From: Bradyrhizobium sp. ARR65
Lineage (GTDB): Bacteria; Pseudomonadota; Alphaproteobacteria; Rhizobiales; Xanthobacteraceae
Length of the DNA stretch: 64,000 bases
NCBI RefSeq assembly: GCF_000472385.1
Contig: NZ_AWZU01000011.1
Location: forward strand, 120,052 to 184,051
Reading direction: 5' to 3'
The notes beneath the pieces are model-generated. The model was not told where the DNA came from. It was given only the letters and a program-made list of their open reading frames with translations, and ran no database searches. Below are positions 23,856 through 32,543 of this stretch, one piece after another (positions within the stretch are counted from its first letter, which is position 1; each line of letters starts with the position of its first letter). A program made the translations under genes and the position numbers.

Positions 23856-25025
23856 TCAATTGAGCAACCGCTTGGCCAGCTCCTCATACATCATGCGGTT
23901 TCCGGCCGCGGAAAAATGGTCGTCGCCGAGGATGTAGAGGTGCTCGTACCAATCCCTGTCGCGGTCGGCGGCGGCAAAGAACACCGGAAACAGGTTGATG
24001 AAGGCCTTGCAGCGGCCGGGACAGAAATCGCGCCACAGCGTGACCTGCTTGCTGTCACGGTCGTCCTGCGCGATCTGCTGCGCCCAGGGATAGACCACGA
24101 TGGTCAAGGGAATGTCGCGGCTCTTCAAGAGGTCGGACAGCTTTTGCATGTTTTCCAATGAGCGCGCGATACCGCCTTCGACGCCGAGCGGTTTGTACCT
24201 GGCCGGATCAGGATGGGGGGTGGTCCAGCCGATCCTGTTGTGATCGTTTTCGATCGCGTGGCGGCGGTTGCCCAGCTTTGCCAGGATCCACCGCTTGAGG
24301 ATGATACGCACGCGGTTGGTGATAACGAAGTGGTCCATGAAGAAATCGCGCTTGATCGCAGGCGGCGGCGTCGCGCCGGGCGGCGTGGTGCAGAACGCGC
24401 GATATCTTGGATTATCGTCGATGCAGAAATAGGAGGTCGCTTCGTCCTCGACGTCGGAGCTGTCGGAGAACAGCACCACCTCATCGAAAGTGAGGCCGCG
24501 ATCGAGCAGGTATTTTATCTTGTGATAGTAGATCGTGGGCGAGTAGGAGGCGACGCCGGCGTTGAGGAATTCGACCTTGTCGGCCCGTGACTGACCGGCT
24601 TGCTGCAAGAGTCCGGCAAAGGAATTCTCAAAGGGCATGCCGATTCCTTCCGCAAAGGAATCGCCGATGATGAGGATGCGGCGAGAGGTGGCCTTCAGCG
24701 GCACCTCGCGCGTTGAGGAATCCTTGAAGCCGAGATTGTCGGTGATCAGCCGATAACGCGCTTCGCCCCAGATGTCATAGCCGTCGAAATTGGGCGCAAA
24801 GCCGTGATCGTAGATCGGGTCGGCGACGCGCGCCATCCGGGCGCGCTCCTGACCCGTCGTGTAGGCCGAATAGGCAAAATCGAAGATAAGAAACAACCCG
24901 AGGCAGTAAAGCACCATGGCCGTATTGAGCAGCACCTGCTTTGGCGCGAAGGCGCGCCTGATCGCACCGGCCCAAGACCGGCCTGGGGTATGCGAAAGCG
25001 GCTTATCGGGCGTCAATTCCTGCAT
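23856..25025 (-). CDS. SGNH/GDSL-family hydrolase of the carbamoylation module (SxtL-like)
   Basis: A 389-residue protein with one N-terminal membrane helix (MVLYCLGLFLIFDFAYSAY, near residues 37-55) and an SGNH hydrolase domain. Block I nucleophile is in ILIIGDSFAEG; the C-terminal Asp-His pair is in LGDDHFSAAGN. It is probably periplasmic and anchored. It diverges from the SxtJ-like, DUF5989 and carbamoyltransferase genes across a 127-base gap. In saxitoxin clusters a GDSL hydrolase (SxtL) accompanies the same three genes, which supports linked function. Confidence 0.88.
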   Translation of the reverse strand: MQELTPDKPLSHTPGRSWAGAIRRAFAPKQVLLNTAMVLYCLGLFLIFDFAYSAYTTGQERARMARVADPIYDHGFAPNFDGYDIWGEARYRLITDNLGFKDSSTREVPLKATSRRILIIGDSFAEGIGMPFENSFAGLLQQAGQSRADKVEFLNAGVASYSPTIYYHKIKYLLDRGLTFDEVVLFSDSSDVEDEATSYFCIDDNPRYRAFCTTPPGATPPPAIKRDFFMDHFVITNRVRIILKRWILAKLGNRRHAIENDHNRIGWTTPHPDPARYKPLGVEGGIARSLENMQKLSDLLKSRDIPLTIVVYPWAQQIAQDDRDSKQVTLWRDFCPGRCKAFINLFPVFFAAADRDRDWYEHLYILGDDHFSAAGNRMMYEELAKRLLN

Positions 25026-25152
25026 TTTGCCTCAGTTTGGTCGTTCAGGACCATGTTCGTCCGGCCGAAATGGGCTGAAAAAATCCGCGACCTGACGGCT
25101 CGCACCTGATAAAGCAGCCCGCGAACGTGTGAGGTCGTATCGACAATTTTCG

Positions 25153-25578
25153 ATGAAGCAGTCAACCCACGAGAGTTTTATCCGCGAGGAAGTCACAGAG
25201 CCCGGCTCAGACCGGACCTTTGGGCTCGCCATGGCGGGTGCGCTCGCGGCCGTCAGCCTCCTGAACGGCTGGCATTACGGGCGGCTCTGGCCGTGGTCTT
25301 CGCTCGCCGGCGCATTGTTCCTCATTGCGGCGTGGCTGCGGCCGTCCGCGCTCCATCCGATCAACCGCCTGTGGATGAAGCTCGGACTGCTTTTGCACAG
25401 GATCGTCAACCCGATCGTGATGGGGCTCTTGTTCTACGGCACCATCCTTCCCACCGGGCTTGTGATGCGGATGCGGGGCAGGGACTTGTTGCGCTTGCGA
25501 CGTGATCCCGACGCTGCGACCTACTGGATCGCGCGCCCACCGGGGCCCGCGCCTGAGACCATGAGAGACCAGTTTTGA
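25153..25578 (+). CDS. SxtJ family membrane protein
   Basis: A 141-residue protein. Hydrophobic segments occur at about residues 25-42 (LAMAGALAAVSLLNGW), 46-65 and 80-105 (VMGLLFYGTILPTGLVMR), followed by the family-typical tail RGRDLLRLRRDPDAATYWI. The SxtJ family is named after saxitoxin cluster member SxtJ and always neighbours a carbamoyltransferase. The ATG at 25153 opens the protein-like part. Its stop overlaps the DUF5989 start (TGATG), so the two are translationally coupled. Confidence 0.88.
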   Translation: MKQSTHESFIREEVTEPGSDRTFGLAMAGALAAVSLLNGWHYGRLWPWSSLAGALFLIAAWLRPSALHPINRLWMKLGLLLHRIVNPIVMGLLFYGTILPTGLVMRMRGRDLLRLRRDPDAATYWIARPPGPAPETMRDQF

Positions 25579-25730
25579 TGACGGATTTTCTCGCCGAATT
25601 GTGGCGCTTCATGCGCGTGCGCAAGAAATTCTGGCTGTTGCCGATCCTCGCGATGATGGTCGTGTTCGGCGGCCTCGTGGTGCTGACCAAGGGAACCGTG
25701 TTCGCCCCGTTCATCTACACGCTGTTCTAA
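25578..25730 (+). CDS. DUF5989 family small membrane protein (SxtK-like)
   Basis: A 50-residue protein with an amphipathic basic N-terminus (ELWRFMRVRKKFWLLP) and one membrane helix (ILAMMVVFGGLVVLTKG), ending VFAPFIYTLF. This is the DUF5989 pattern, with the conserved FLxELWxFMRxRKKxWL opening. It overlaps the SxtJ-like gene by one base, and its stop is immediately followed by the ATG of the carbamoyltransferase. Probably a membrane anchor or scaffold for the enzyme (inference). Confidence 0.88.
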   Translation: MTDFLAELWRFMRVRKKFWLLPILAMMVVFGGLVVLTKGTVFAPFIYTLF

Positions 25731-27560
25731 ATGCGCATTCTCGGCATCTCCGCCTTTTACCACGACAGCGCTGCAGCGCTGGTTGAGGATGGCCGCATTG
25801 TCGCGGCCGCCCAGGAGGAGCGCTTTACCCGCAAGAAGCACGATCCGTCTTTCCCGAGACACGCAATCCGCTACTGCCTGGAAACGGCAGGTGCGAAGCT
25901 CGCCGAGATCGATCACGTCGCGTTCTACGATAAGCCGTTCTTGAAATTCGAGCGGCTGCTCGAGACCTATATTGCGCTGGCGCCGCAAGGCTTCCGTTCC
26001 TTCCAGATGGCGATGCCGCTGTGGCTGAAGGAAAAGCTGTTCCAGAAGAGTCTGTTGCGAAAGCATCTAAAAGAGTTCGACGAAGAGATTGCGCCTGAAA
26101 AGCTGCTCTTCACCGAACATCATCTGAGCCACGCGGCATCCGCTTTCTTTCCTTCGCCTTTCGACAAGGCCGCGGTGCTCACGATGGACGGCGTCGGCGA
26201 GTGGGCGACGACGTCGGCAGCGATGGGCGAAGGCAACCGGCTCGAGATCTTCCAGGAGATTCACTTTCCCCATTCGCTCGGGCTGCTTTATTCGGCGCTC
26301 ACGTACTACACCGGGTTCAAGGTCAATTCCGGCGAGTACAAGGTGATGGGACTCGCGCCCTACGGCGAGCCCAAATATGCGCAGCTCATTCTGGATCACC
26401 TCATCGACCTGAAGCCGGACGGCTCGTTCCGGCTCGACATGTGTTATTTCGACTATTGCACCGGTCTCACCATGACCAACGAGCGGTTTGCAAAACTGTT
26501 CGGTAAACCGGTGCGGGCGCCCGACGAGCTGTTGACCTCGTTTCACATGGACGTTGCCGCCTCCATCCAGGCAGTGCTGGACGAGGCCGTGCTGCGGCTG
26601 ACGCGCAGTCTCGCGAGCCAGACTGGCGCGCGCAACCTGTGCCTGGCCGGGGGCGTTGCGCTGAACTGCGTCGCCAATGGCAAAGTGCTGCGTGACGGCA
26701 AATTCGAGCGGATCTGGATTCAGCCCGCGGCGGGCGATGCGGGCGGCGCGGTCGGTGCGGCGCTCGCCGCTTATCATCAGTTCAAGGGCCAGCCGCGTCC
26801 GATTCCGACTGGCGACGGGATGTCGGGCGCGTTTTTAGGGCCGCAATTTTCGCAAGAGGAGATCGAGCGCAGGCTCGGCCAAGCGGGGGCGCGCTTCGCG
26901 GTGCTGCGCGAAGACGAGATGATCGCGGCGACCGCGCAAGCGCTGGCCGATCAGCTCGCGGTCGGCTGGTTTCAGGGCCGCATGGAATTCGGCCCGCGCT
27001 CGCTTGGCGCGCGCTCGATCCTTGGCGATCCACGCTCGCCGACCATGCAGAAGAACCTCAATCTCAAGGTTAAGTATCGCGAGAGCTTCCGCCCCTTTGC
27101 TCCCGCGGTGCTGCGTGAGGACGTCGCCGATTGGTTCGAGCTCGATTCCGACAGTCCTTATATGTTGATCGTCGCCGACGTCAGGCGCGAGAAGCGGCGC
27201 GCGATGACGGCGGCAGAACAGGCGTTGTTCGGCATCGACAAGCTCAATGTCGCGCGCTCGGACATCCCCGCCGTGACCCATATCGATTATTCCGCCCGCA
27301 TCCAGACGGTGAGTGCCGCCACCAATCCGCTGTTCCATCGACTGCTCACGCAATTCAAGGCGCTGACCGGCTGTCCGGTCCTGGTCAACACCAGCTTCAA
27401 CGTGCGGGGCGAGCCGATCGTGTGCACGCCGGAAGACGCCTTCCGCTGTTTCATGGGAAATGAGCTCGATCTGCTCGTCGTGGGCAATTGCGTGCTGAAG
27501 AAATCGGAGCAAGATCCTGCGCTCAAGCAGGATTACAGCTCGGCTTTCGAACTGGATTAG
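25731..27560 (+). CDS. NodU/CmcH-family O-carbamoyltransferase (SxtI-like)
   Basis: A 609-residue enzyme expected to transfer a carbamoyl group from carbamoyl phosphate through a carbamoyl-adenylate to a hydroxyl. The N-terminal Kae1-like domain shows MRILGISAFYHDSAAALV, ERFTRKKHD, the metal-site HHLSHAASAFFPSPF and GEYKVMGLAPYG. The YrdC-like C-terminus shows EFGPRSLGARSILGDPR, KYRESFRPFAPAV and the LVNTSFNVRGEPIV loop. The ATG follows directly after the DUF5989 stop codon. The acceptor is unknown: family members act on Nod factors, antibiotics and saxitoxin. No polyketide or nodulation genes are nearby. Confidence 0.94.
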   Translation: MRILGISAFYHDSAAALVEDGRIVAAAQEERFTRKKHDPSFPRHAIRYCLETAGAKLAEIDHVAFYDKPFLKFERLLETYIALAPQGFRSFQMAMPLWLKEKLFQKSLLRKHLKEFDEEIAPEKLLFTEHHLSHAASAFFPSPFDKAAVLTMDGVGEWATTSAAMGEGNRLEIFQEIHFPHSLGLLYSALTYYTGFKVNSGEYKVMGLAPYGEPKYAQLILDHLIDLKPDGSFRLDMCYFDYCTGLTMTNERFAKLFGKPVRAPDELLTSFHMDVAASIQAVLDEAVLRLTRSLASQTGARNLCLAGGVALNCVANGKVLRDGKFERIWIQPAAGDAGGAVGAALAAYHQFKGQPRPIPTGDGMSGAFLGPQFSQEEIERRLGQAGARFAVLREDEMIAATAQALADQLAVGWFQGRMEFGPRSLGARSILGDPRSPTMQKNLNLKVKYRESFRPFAPAVLREDVADWFELDSDSPYMLIVADVRREKRRAMTAAEQALFGIDKLNVARSDIPAVTHIDYSARIQTVSAATNPLFHRLLTQFKALTGCPVLVNTSFNVRGEPIVCTPEDAFRCFMGNELDLLVVGNCVLKKSEQDPALKQDYSSAFELD

Positions 27561-27603
27561 CGGGCCGCTCGGCGCGGACAGCGGGATAACTGGACTTTCT
27601 GCC

Positions 27604-28842
27604 ATGAGAAGCGCGATCGTTCTGGGCAGCGGGATGGTCGGGGTGGCCACCGCGCTCCATTTGCGGCGTCGCAGCTGGTCGGTGGCGCTCGTCGACCGCA
27701 AGCCGCCGGGACAGGAGACCAGCTATGGCAATGCCGTGATCATCCAGAGTGAGGCGTTGCGGCCTTATCCGATGCCGCGGGACTGGCGCTCTTTGCAGCG
27801 GATCGCAACCGGCCGAACCAATGACGTGCGCTATCGGATGGCGACGCTGCATCATCATCTCGGCCCGCTGCTCAGCTACTGGTGGCACTCGGCACCGGGG
27901 CGGCATGATCGAATCTCGGCGGCCTATGCCGAGATCATCAGCCGTGCCGCGCGGGAGCATGAAGATCTGATCGGCGAGGCCGGGGCAGGCGCGCTGGTGC
28001 GCCGCGAGGGTTTTCGCGTGCTCTACCGCGAGCAGTCTGCATTCGACGCTGAGGTCGCTGCGGCCGAGGCCCTGCATGCGGTTCACGGCGTGAAGTTCAG
28101 CGTTTTGACGGCGCACGAGCTCAAACAGGCCGAGCCGGGCCTGATCGATGCCGGCCTAGGCGGGTTGCATTGGCTGGAACCGTGGACTGTTTCCGACCCC
28201 GGTGGGCTCGTTGCGGCCTATGCCAAGCTGTTTGAACGTTCAGGCGGGACGATCGTGCACGGTGACGCCGCCACGCTAACCGAACGCAACGGCGTTTGGT
28301 CGGTCACAGCCCGCGATGGGCGCATCGACGCTGAGGCCGTCGTGGTCGCGCTGGGACCGTGGTCGCCGAACGCCTTGCGAAAATTCGGTTACCGGATTCC
28401 GATGGTCCGCAAGCGCGGCTATCACCGGCACTATGCAGGCGGCAGCACGCTGCGTCTGCCGTTGCGCGATGTGGCTTCCGGCTATGTGATAGCGCCGATG
28501 AAAAACGGCCTGCGCATCATTACCGGGGCCGAGCTTGCGATGCCCGACGAAAAACCAACGCCGGTGCAGCTTGCACGCGCGGAGCAGGCAGCGCGCCAAA
28601 TCATCGATCTGGGGCGGCCGGTCGAAGCCGAGCCGTGGTTCGGCACCCGGCCATGCATGCCCGACATGCTGCCGGTCTTGGGACCTGCCTCTCGGCACAA
28701 GCGGCTGTGGATGCATTTCGGGCACGGCCATCAGGGCTTTACCCTGGGACCGGTAACGGGGCGACTGCTGGCCGAACTGATGAGCGGCGAGACGCCGAGC
28801 GTGGACGTCTCGGCCTATCGGGCTGATCGCTTCGAAGGCTGA
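27604..28842 (+). CDS. FAD-dependent amino-acid oxidoreductase, DadA-like
   Basis: A 412-residue protein with the N-terminal dinucleotide motif IVLGSGMVGVATALHL and the DAO-family core; ETSYGNAVIIQSEALRPYPM resembles DadA. C-terminal FAD-contact segments include GTRPCMPDMLPVLGP and HFGHGHQGFTLGPVTGRLLAEL. It likely oxidises a D-amino acid or similar amine, passing electrons to a quinone or oxygen. It starts 43 bases after the carbamoyltransferase stop on the same strand and may be co-transcribed. The substrate is not determined. Confidence 0.9.
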   Translation: MRSAIVLGSGMVGVATALHLRRRSWSVALVDRKPPGQETSYGNAVIIQSEALRPYPMPRDWRSLQRIATGRTNDVRYRMATLHHHLGPLLSYWWHSAPGRHDRISAAYAEIISRAAREHEDLIGEAGAGALVRREGFRVLYREQSAFDAEVAAAEALHAVHGVKFSVLTAHELKQAEPGLIDAGLGGLHWLEPWTVSDPGGLVAAYAKLFERSGGTIVHGDAATLTERNGVWSVTARDGRIDAEAVVVALGPWSPNALRKFGYRIPMVRKRGYHRHYAGGSTLRLPLRDVASGYVIAPMKNGLRIITGAELAMPDEKPTPVQLARAEQAARQIIDLGRPVEAEPWFGTRPCMPDMLPVLGPASRHKRLWMHFGHGHQGFTLGPVTGRLLAELMSGETPSVDVSAYRADRFEG

Positions 28843-28844
28843 TC

Positions 28845-30134
28845 CTAGCGTTCGCGTTTCTTGAGGCTGGCCACCTTCACCGGGTGCCGCACGCCCTTCT
28901 CGCCACGCACCTGTGCCTTCGGCTCAGCCTTGCCGCCACGGGCAACGCGCTTCTGCGAGCCAGCGGCGCGGGCGAAGGCTGTTCGCGCCGCATTTGCAGC
29001 GGCTGCCTGCGGTGTCTCGGCTGCAGCCGTCGCCAGCGGCGTCTGCGCTTTCTCGGGGATCTCGAACAGGCTTTCCGACGGCGCCGGGAGCGTCGTTGCA
29101 GCAGTGTTCGCCGGCTGTGCCGTCGGGTTCGGCCAAGTGGTGGCTTCGATCGGCCGTTTGACCCGGTCCAACGGTTCGCCGCTCAGCAGCAGTTTGCCGT
29201 CAAGCGTACCGAAATCAGACGACGGTGCCACCAGGCGTTCCGCCTCGCTGAAGACGAAAGTCGGAAGCTTCGCCCCCCCGGCAACCGGCATGGCCTCGGG
29301 TGTTGGGCGCATGTGCCAGTCTTGCGGCTCGGTTGGCGTTGCCGGCTGCTCAGGCGTTGCCGGCACGACGTGTACGATGTGATAGCCGCGCGCTTTCATC
29401 TCATGCAGGATCATAGGCAGTGCGGCAGCCGTGCGGGCCTGGATATCATGCAGCAGCAGGATACCCTTGTGCTTCTGCTCCAGCCGCTTCATCGCAAGCT
29501 GATAGACGCGCGCCGGCGGGATGTGGCGCCAATCGTCGGCGACAAAGTCCGCGCTCCAGACCTGAATGCCCTTGGAAGCCAGGTAGTCCTCAACGTTCTT
29601 GGCGCGCAACAGGCCGGGAACGCGGAAGAAGGGCGCAAGAGCGTTGGGATCGCTCAGTGCCGCCGTGACGGATGCAATCCCCTCGTCGACCTCCTGCCTG
29701 ACGCGCTCGTCCGACATCTTCTCGAAAGTCAGCGGATGGGTCTGGCTGTGCGTGCCGAAGGAGTGGCCGGCCGCCACCAGCTTGCGCACGCCTTCCGGAT
29801 TGGCACGGGCCTGCTGGCCAATCAGGAAGAACGTCGCCTTCACGCAATTATCGGCGAGGATCTGCAGAATCTGGTTGCTGTGACGCGGCAGCGGTCCGTC
29901 GTCGAAAGTGAGCACCACCTCATGGTCGCGCAGCGGTAGCGTTTCGGGATATTGCATGGTGCCGATGCGCGGGTGCTCCCGCGGGTCGACCACGATGGTT
30001 CGCTCCGTGCCGATCGCATCGGGATGGCCCGGGCATTCGGCCGCGACAGCGGCTTGCGCGGGGAGCCAGGCGAACCCAACGCAAAGGGCGACCCAAGCTC
30101 CGATCCGGACGCCAAACGAACCCTTACCGACCAT
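28845..30134 (-). CDS. Polysaccharide deacetylase with a long C-terminal extension
   Basis: A 429-residue exported protein: signal peptide (VRIGAWVALCVGFAWLPAQA), then a NodB-homology domain with TFDDGPLP (general base and metal Asp), FGTHSQTHPLT (metal His pair), APFFRVPG and LLHDIQARTAAALP. The last 170 residues are low-complexity and Pro/Ala-rich with a basic tail, absent from typical NodB domains. It presumably removes acetyl groups from a cell-wall or exopolysaccharide. ATG at 30134 is used; a TTG at 30161 is possible. A paralogue lies next to it. Confidence 0.9.
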   Translation of the reverse strand: MVGKGSFGVRIGAWVALCVGFAWLPAQAAVAAECPGHPDAIGTERTIVVDPREHPRIGTMQYPETLPLRDHEVVLTFDDGPLPRHSNQILQILADNCVKATFFLIGQQARANPEGVRKLVAAGHSFGTHSQTHPLTFEKMSDERVRQEVDEGIASVTAALSDPNALAPFFRVPGLLRAKNVEDYLASKGIQVWSADFVADDWRHIPPARVYQLAMKRLEQKHKGILLLHDIQARTAAALPMILHEMKARGYHIVHVVPATPEQPATPTEPQDWHMRPTPEAMPVAGGAKLPTFVFSEAERLVAPSSDFGTLDGKLLLSGEPLDRVKRPIEATTWPNPTAQPANTAATTLPAPSESLFEIPEKAQTPLATAAAETPQAAAANAARTAFARAAGSQKRVARGGKAEPKAQVRGEKGVRHPVKVASLKKRER

Positions 30135-30228
30135 CACGCACCGTCCGTATTCCCACGCCAAATATCTATGACTGCACCTCGTGGGATGAATACAGCATTA
30201 ACCGTCCAAGTTTCACAAAGATGTCAGA

Positions 30229-31101
30229 TCAGGGCGCCCGGCTCATGTCGGCGGCCCGTGACTTCTGCTGGTCCGCAGCCACCACCTGCACCACGCGGTA
30301 GCCGTTCTCCCGCAGATAGCGCAGAAAGGCCGGCAGCATGGCGGCGGTCCTGGCTTTGGTATCGTGCAGAAGGATGATGCCTTTCTGAGCCGCCTTGAGG
30401 CGCTTGATCAGCAGGGCTAGTTCCTGCTGCGCCGTCAGCTCTTGCCAGTCGCTCGCCCAGAGATCAGCCCCGAACACAAGGATGCCGTGCGATTGCAGTA
30501 GATCGAGCGTTGCGGGTGTGGATTCGAAACCCGGAAAGCGGAAGAACGGGGTCGATGGCGTTGGGCTCGCAACACCGTGAAGCGCCTTTTCATCCGCTGC
30601 GATCCCTCGTTCGATCTGGGCCGCGGCCTCGTCGGGCGGAATGCGCTTCAGGCTCGGATGCGACCAGGTGTGATGGCCGATCGTGTGCCCCTCGGCGGCG
30701 ATCCGCTTCACCAGGTCCGGAAATTCGGACGCGGACCTGCCGATCAGGAAGAAGGTTGCGTGCACGCATTCCTGCGCCAGCGCCTGCAACACCTTCCGCG
30801 TCGTCGGCGGCCAGGGGCCGTCGTCGAAGGTCAGCACGACCTCCTTGTCCTGCAGCGGCAAGGTCTGCGGAAAGCTCTTCAAACCGACGCGCGGGAAACT
30901 CGCGGCATCGACCTCGAGAATACGCGAGGTGCCCAGCGCGTCGTTGCGCGGGCAAGCGGCGCCTTCGATTGGCGCGCCTGCCGCAACTGGTGCGGCGGCG
31001 GTAGAGCAGGACGTGGCCAGCGCGATAAGCAACCCAAAGAGCCATGCTCCAGGACGGCGCCTGGCCGGCAATTCGCTTGGTTGGCCGATGGGGGAACGCA
31101 T
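30229..31101 (-). CDS. Polysaccharide deacetylase, paralogue of the downstream gene
   Basis: A 290-residue exported protein with a possible lipoprotein-like signal (LLIALATSCSTAAAP). The NodB domain shows LTFDDGPWPPT, GHHTWSHPSL, FFRFPGFEST and ILLHDTKARTAAMLP. It aligns throughout with the 28845-30134 product (both begin ...LGT..I.EVD...RVG...PQTLPL.D.EVVLTFDDGP), so it is a tandem duplicate without the long tail. Start ATG at 31101. The 95-base spacing suggests a common transcript. Confidence 0.9.
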   Translation of the reverse strand: MRSPIGQPSELPARRRPGAWLFGLLIALATSCSTAAAPVAAGAPIEGAACPRNDALGTSRILEVDAASFPRVGLKSFPQTLPLQDKEVVLTFDDGPWPPTTRKVLQALAQECVHATFFLIGRSASEFPDLVKRIAAEGHTIGHHTWSHPSLKRIPPDEAAAQIERGIAADEKALHGVASPTPSTPFFRFPGFESTPATLDLLQSHGILVFGADLWASDWQELTAQQELALLIKRLKAAQKGIILLHDTKARTAAMLPAFLRYLRENGYRVVQVVAADQQKSRAADMSRAP

Positions 31102-31265
31102 GAGAGTACAGCCCAAGATCACGTGCTTTGTTGTGTCAAACGGTGGTTATCGTTAATCCGACCTTAACGCGCTTGTCCCATCATGGTCCCATCGAGCGCG
31201 CACGGCAAATCCACCCCAGCTCTTGTTCCGTGGCGCGCTTGGCAGGCCATGCGCGAGGTTTGAGC

Positions 31266-31565
31266 ATGCAGCGGTTTCGGCTGAAAGCGGATGGACGCAT
31301 CGTCGAATTGCGCGATGGGCAGGAGTTTCCACTGGCGCCGGATGCACCAAGCGGACGCGCCGAAACCGGGACGATTGAAGTGCGCGACCTGCGCCGCCGC
31401 GCACGGCTGACCCAGCAGGAATTTGCCGCGAAGGTCGGGGTGCCCGTCGAAACCATCCGGAATTGGGAGCAGGGCAAGCGCATGCCACGGGGGCCCGCGC
31501 GGGCGCTGCTCGCCGTCATTGCCCACGCGCCCGATACCGTGTTTGCGGCCCTGGCGAAAAGTTGA
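31266..31565 (+). CDS. XRE-family HTH protein, antitoxin-like
   Basis: A 99-residue protein. The C-terminal half is an XRE helix-turn-helix (DLRRRARLTQQEFAAKVGVP followed by VETIRNWEQGKRMPRGPA) of the NadS/HigA antitoxin type. The N-terminal 40 residues form a predicted strand-rich segment. The ATG at 31266 is chosen because the product starts cleanly there; no strong ribosome site. No toxin gene is adjacent, so it is either a lone regulator or an orphan antitoxin. Confidence 0.78.
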   Translation: MQRFRLKADGRIVELRDGQEFPLAPDAPSGRAETGTIEVRDLRRRARLTQQEFAAKVGVPVETIRNWEQGKRMPRGPARALLAVIAHAPDTVFAALAKS

Positions 31566-31665
31566 TTGGGCAAAGGCCGGATCCAAAGAGGAGGGCCCGG
31601 CGCCGCCGGTTGGCACGGCAGTGCCTGCGGGACATAATGACGGCACGACTGGTCAGAGTTCCGTC

Positions 31666-32484
31666 ATGCAATTCATTGAAGCCAATGGCGCCAGGATCCC
31701 GGCCATCGGGCTTGGCACGTGGGAGCTGCGTGGGCGTACCTGTGCGCGCATCGTCGAGCAGGCGCTCAAGCTCGGCTATCGCCACATCGACACCGCCCAG
31801 GTCTACGAGAACGAACGCGAGGTCGGCGATGGACTGCGCGCCGCGGGCGTAAAGCGCGACGAGGTCTTCCTCACCACCAAGGTCTGGACCAATCATTTCG
31901 CGCCGAATGATCTCGAGCGTTCGGCCAAGGAAAGCCTGGTCAGGCTGCGCCAGCCCCATGTCGACCTGTTGCTGCTGCACTGGCCCAATCCGCACGTGCC
32001 ACTGGCCGAGACGCTGGGCGCGCTGGCGCATGCCAAGCGGCTTGGGCTGACCCGGCACATCGGCGTCTCCAATTTCACCGTGGCCTTGATCGAGGAGGCG
32101 GTGAAGGCTTGTCCTGAACCGCTCGTGTGCGACCAGGTTGAGTACCACCCTTATCTCGACCAGGCCAAGGTCAAGGCGGCATGCGCGCAGGCGGGCATGG
32201 CGGTGGTTGCTTATAGTCCGGTCGCCAAGGGCAAGATCAAGAACGACGGGACCTTGCTGCGGATAGGGCGCACACACCGCAAGACGCCGGCCCAGGTCTG
32301 CCTGCGCTGGTTGGTGCAGCAGAATGTGTCGGCCATCCCGCGCACCTCCCGCATCGAGCGCCTGTCCGAGAACATCGACATTTTCGATTTCGCGCTCTCC
32401 GACGAGGAAATGGAGCAGATTTTTGAGCTTGCCAGTCCAAAGGGCCGGCTGACCGATTTTGGATTCGCGCCGAAATGGGATTGA
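31666..32484 (+). CDS. Aldo/keto reductase, 2,5-diketogluconate reductase type
   Basis: A 272-residue NADPH-dependent TIM-barrel reductase. Visible signatures: IPAIGLGTWELRG, YRHIDTAQVYENEREVG (catalytic Asp and Tyr), LTTKVW (catalytic Lys), LLLLHWPNP, IGVSNFT and a C-terminal cofactor region SAIPRTSRIERLSENIDIF. Start ATG at 31666, 100 bases after the XRE gene. The substrate is likely a small carbonyl compound. The His of the tetrad is in LLHWPNP. Confidence 0.92.
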   Translation: MQFIEANGARIPAIGLGTWELRGRTCARIVEQALKLGYRHIDTAQVYENEREVGDGLRAAGVKRDEVFLTTKVWTNHFAPNDLERSAKESLVRLRQPHVDLLLLHWPNPHVPLAETLGALAHAKRLGLTRHIGVSNFTVALIEEAVKACPEPLVCDQVEYHPYLDQAKVKAACAQAGMAVVAYSPVAKGKIKNDGTLLRIGRTHRKTPAQVCLRWLVQQNVSAIPRTSRIERLSENIDIFDFALSDEEMEQIFELASPKGRLTDFGFAPKWD

Positions 32485-32543
32485 GGCCGCCGTGCCGGCG
32501 GCTATGCTGAGACGAGGGACGGCGATCAATTCGGTCGGACAGG

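Noticed and set aside
25731..27560. Calling the carbamoyltransferase nodU
   Set aside because: No nod genes or nod box were seen; the SxtJ/DUF5989 neighbours point to a different setting.
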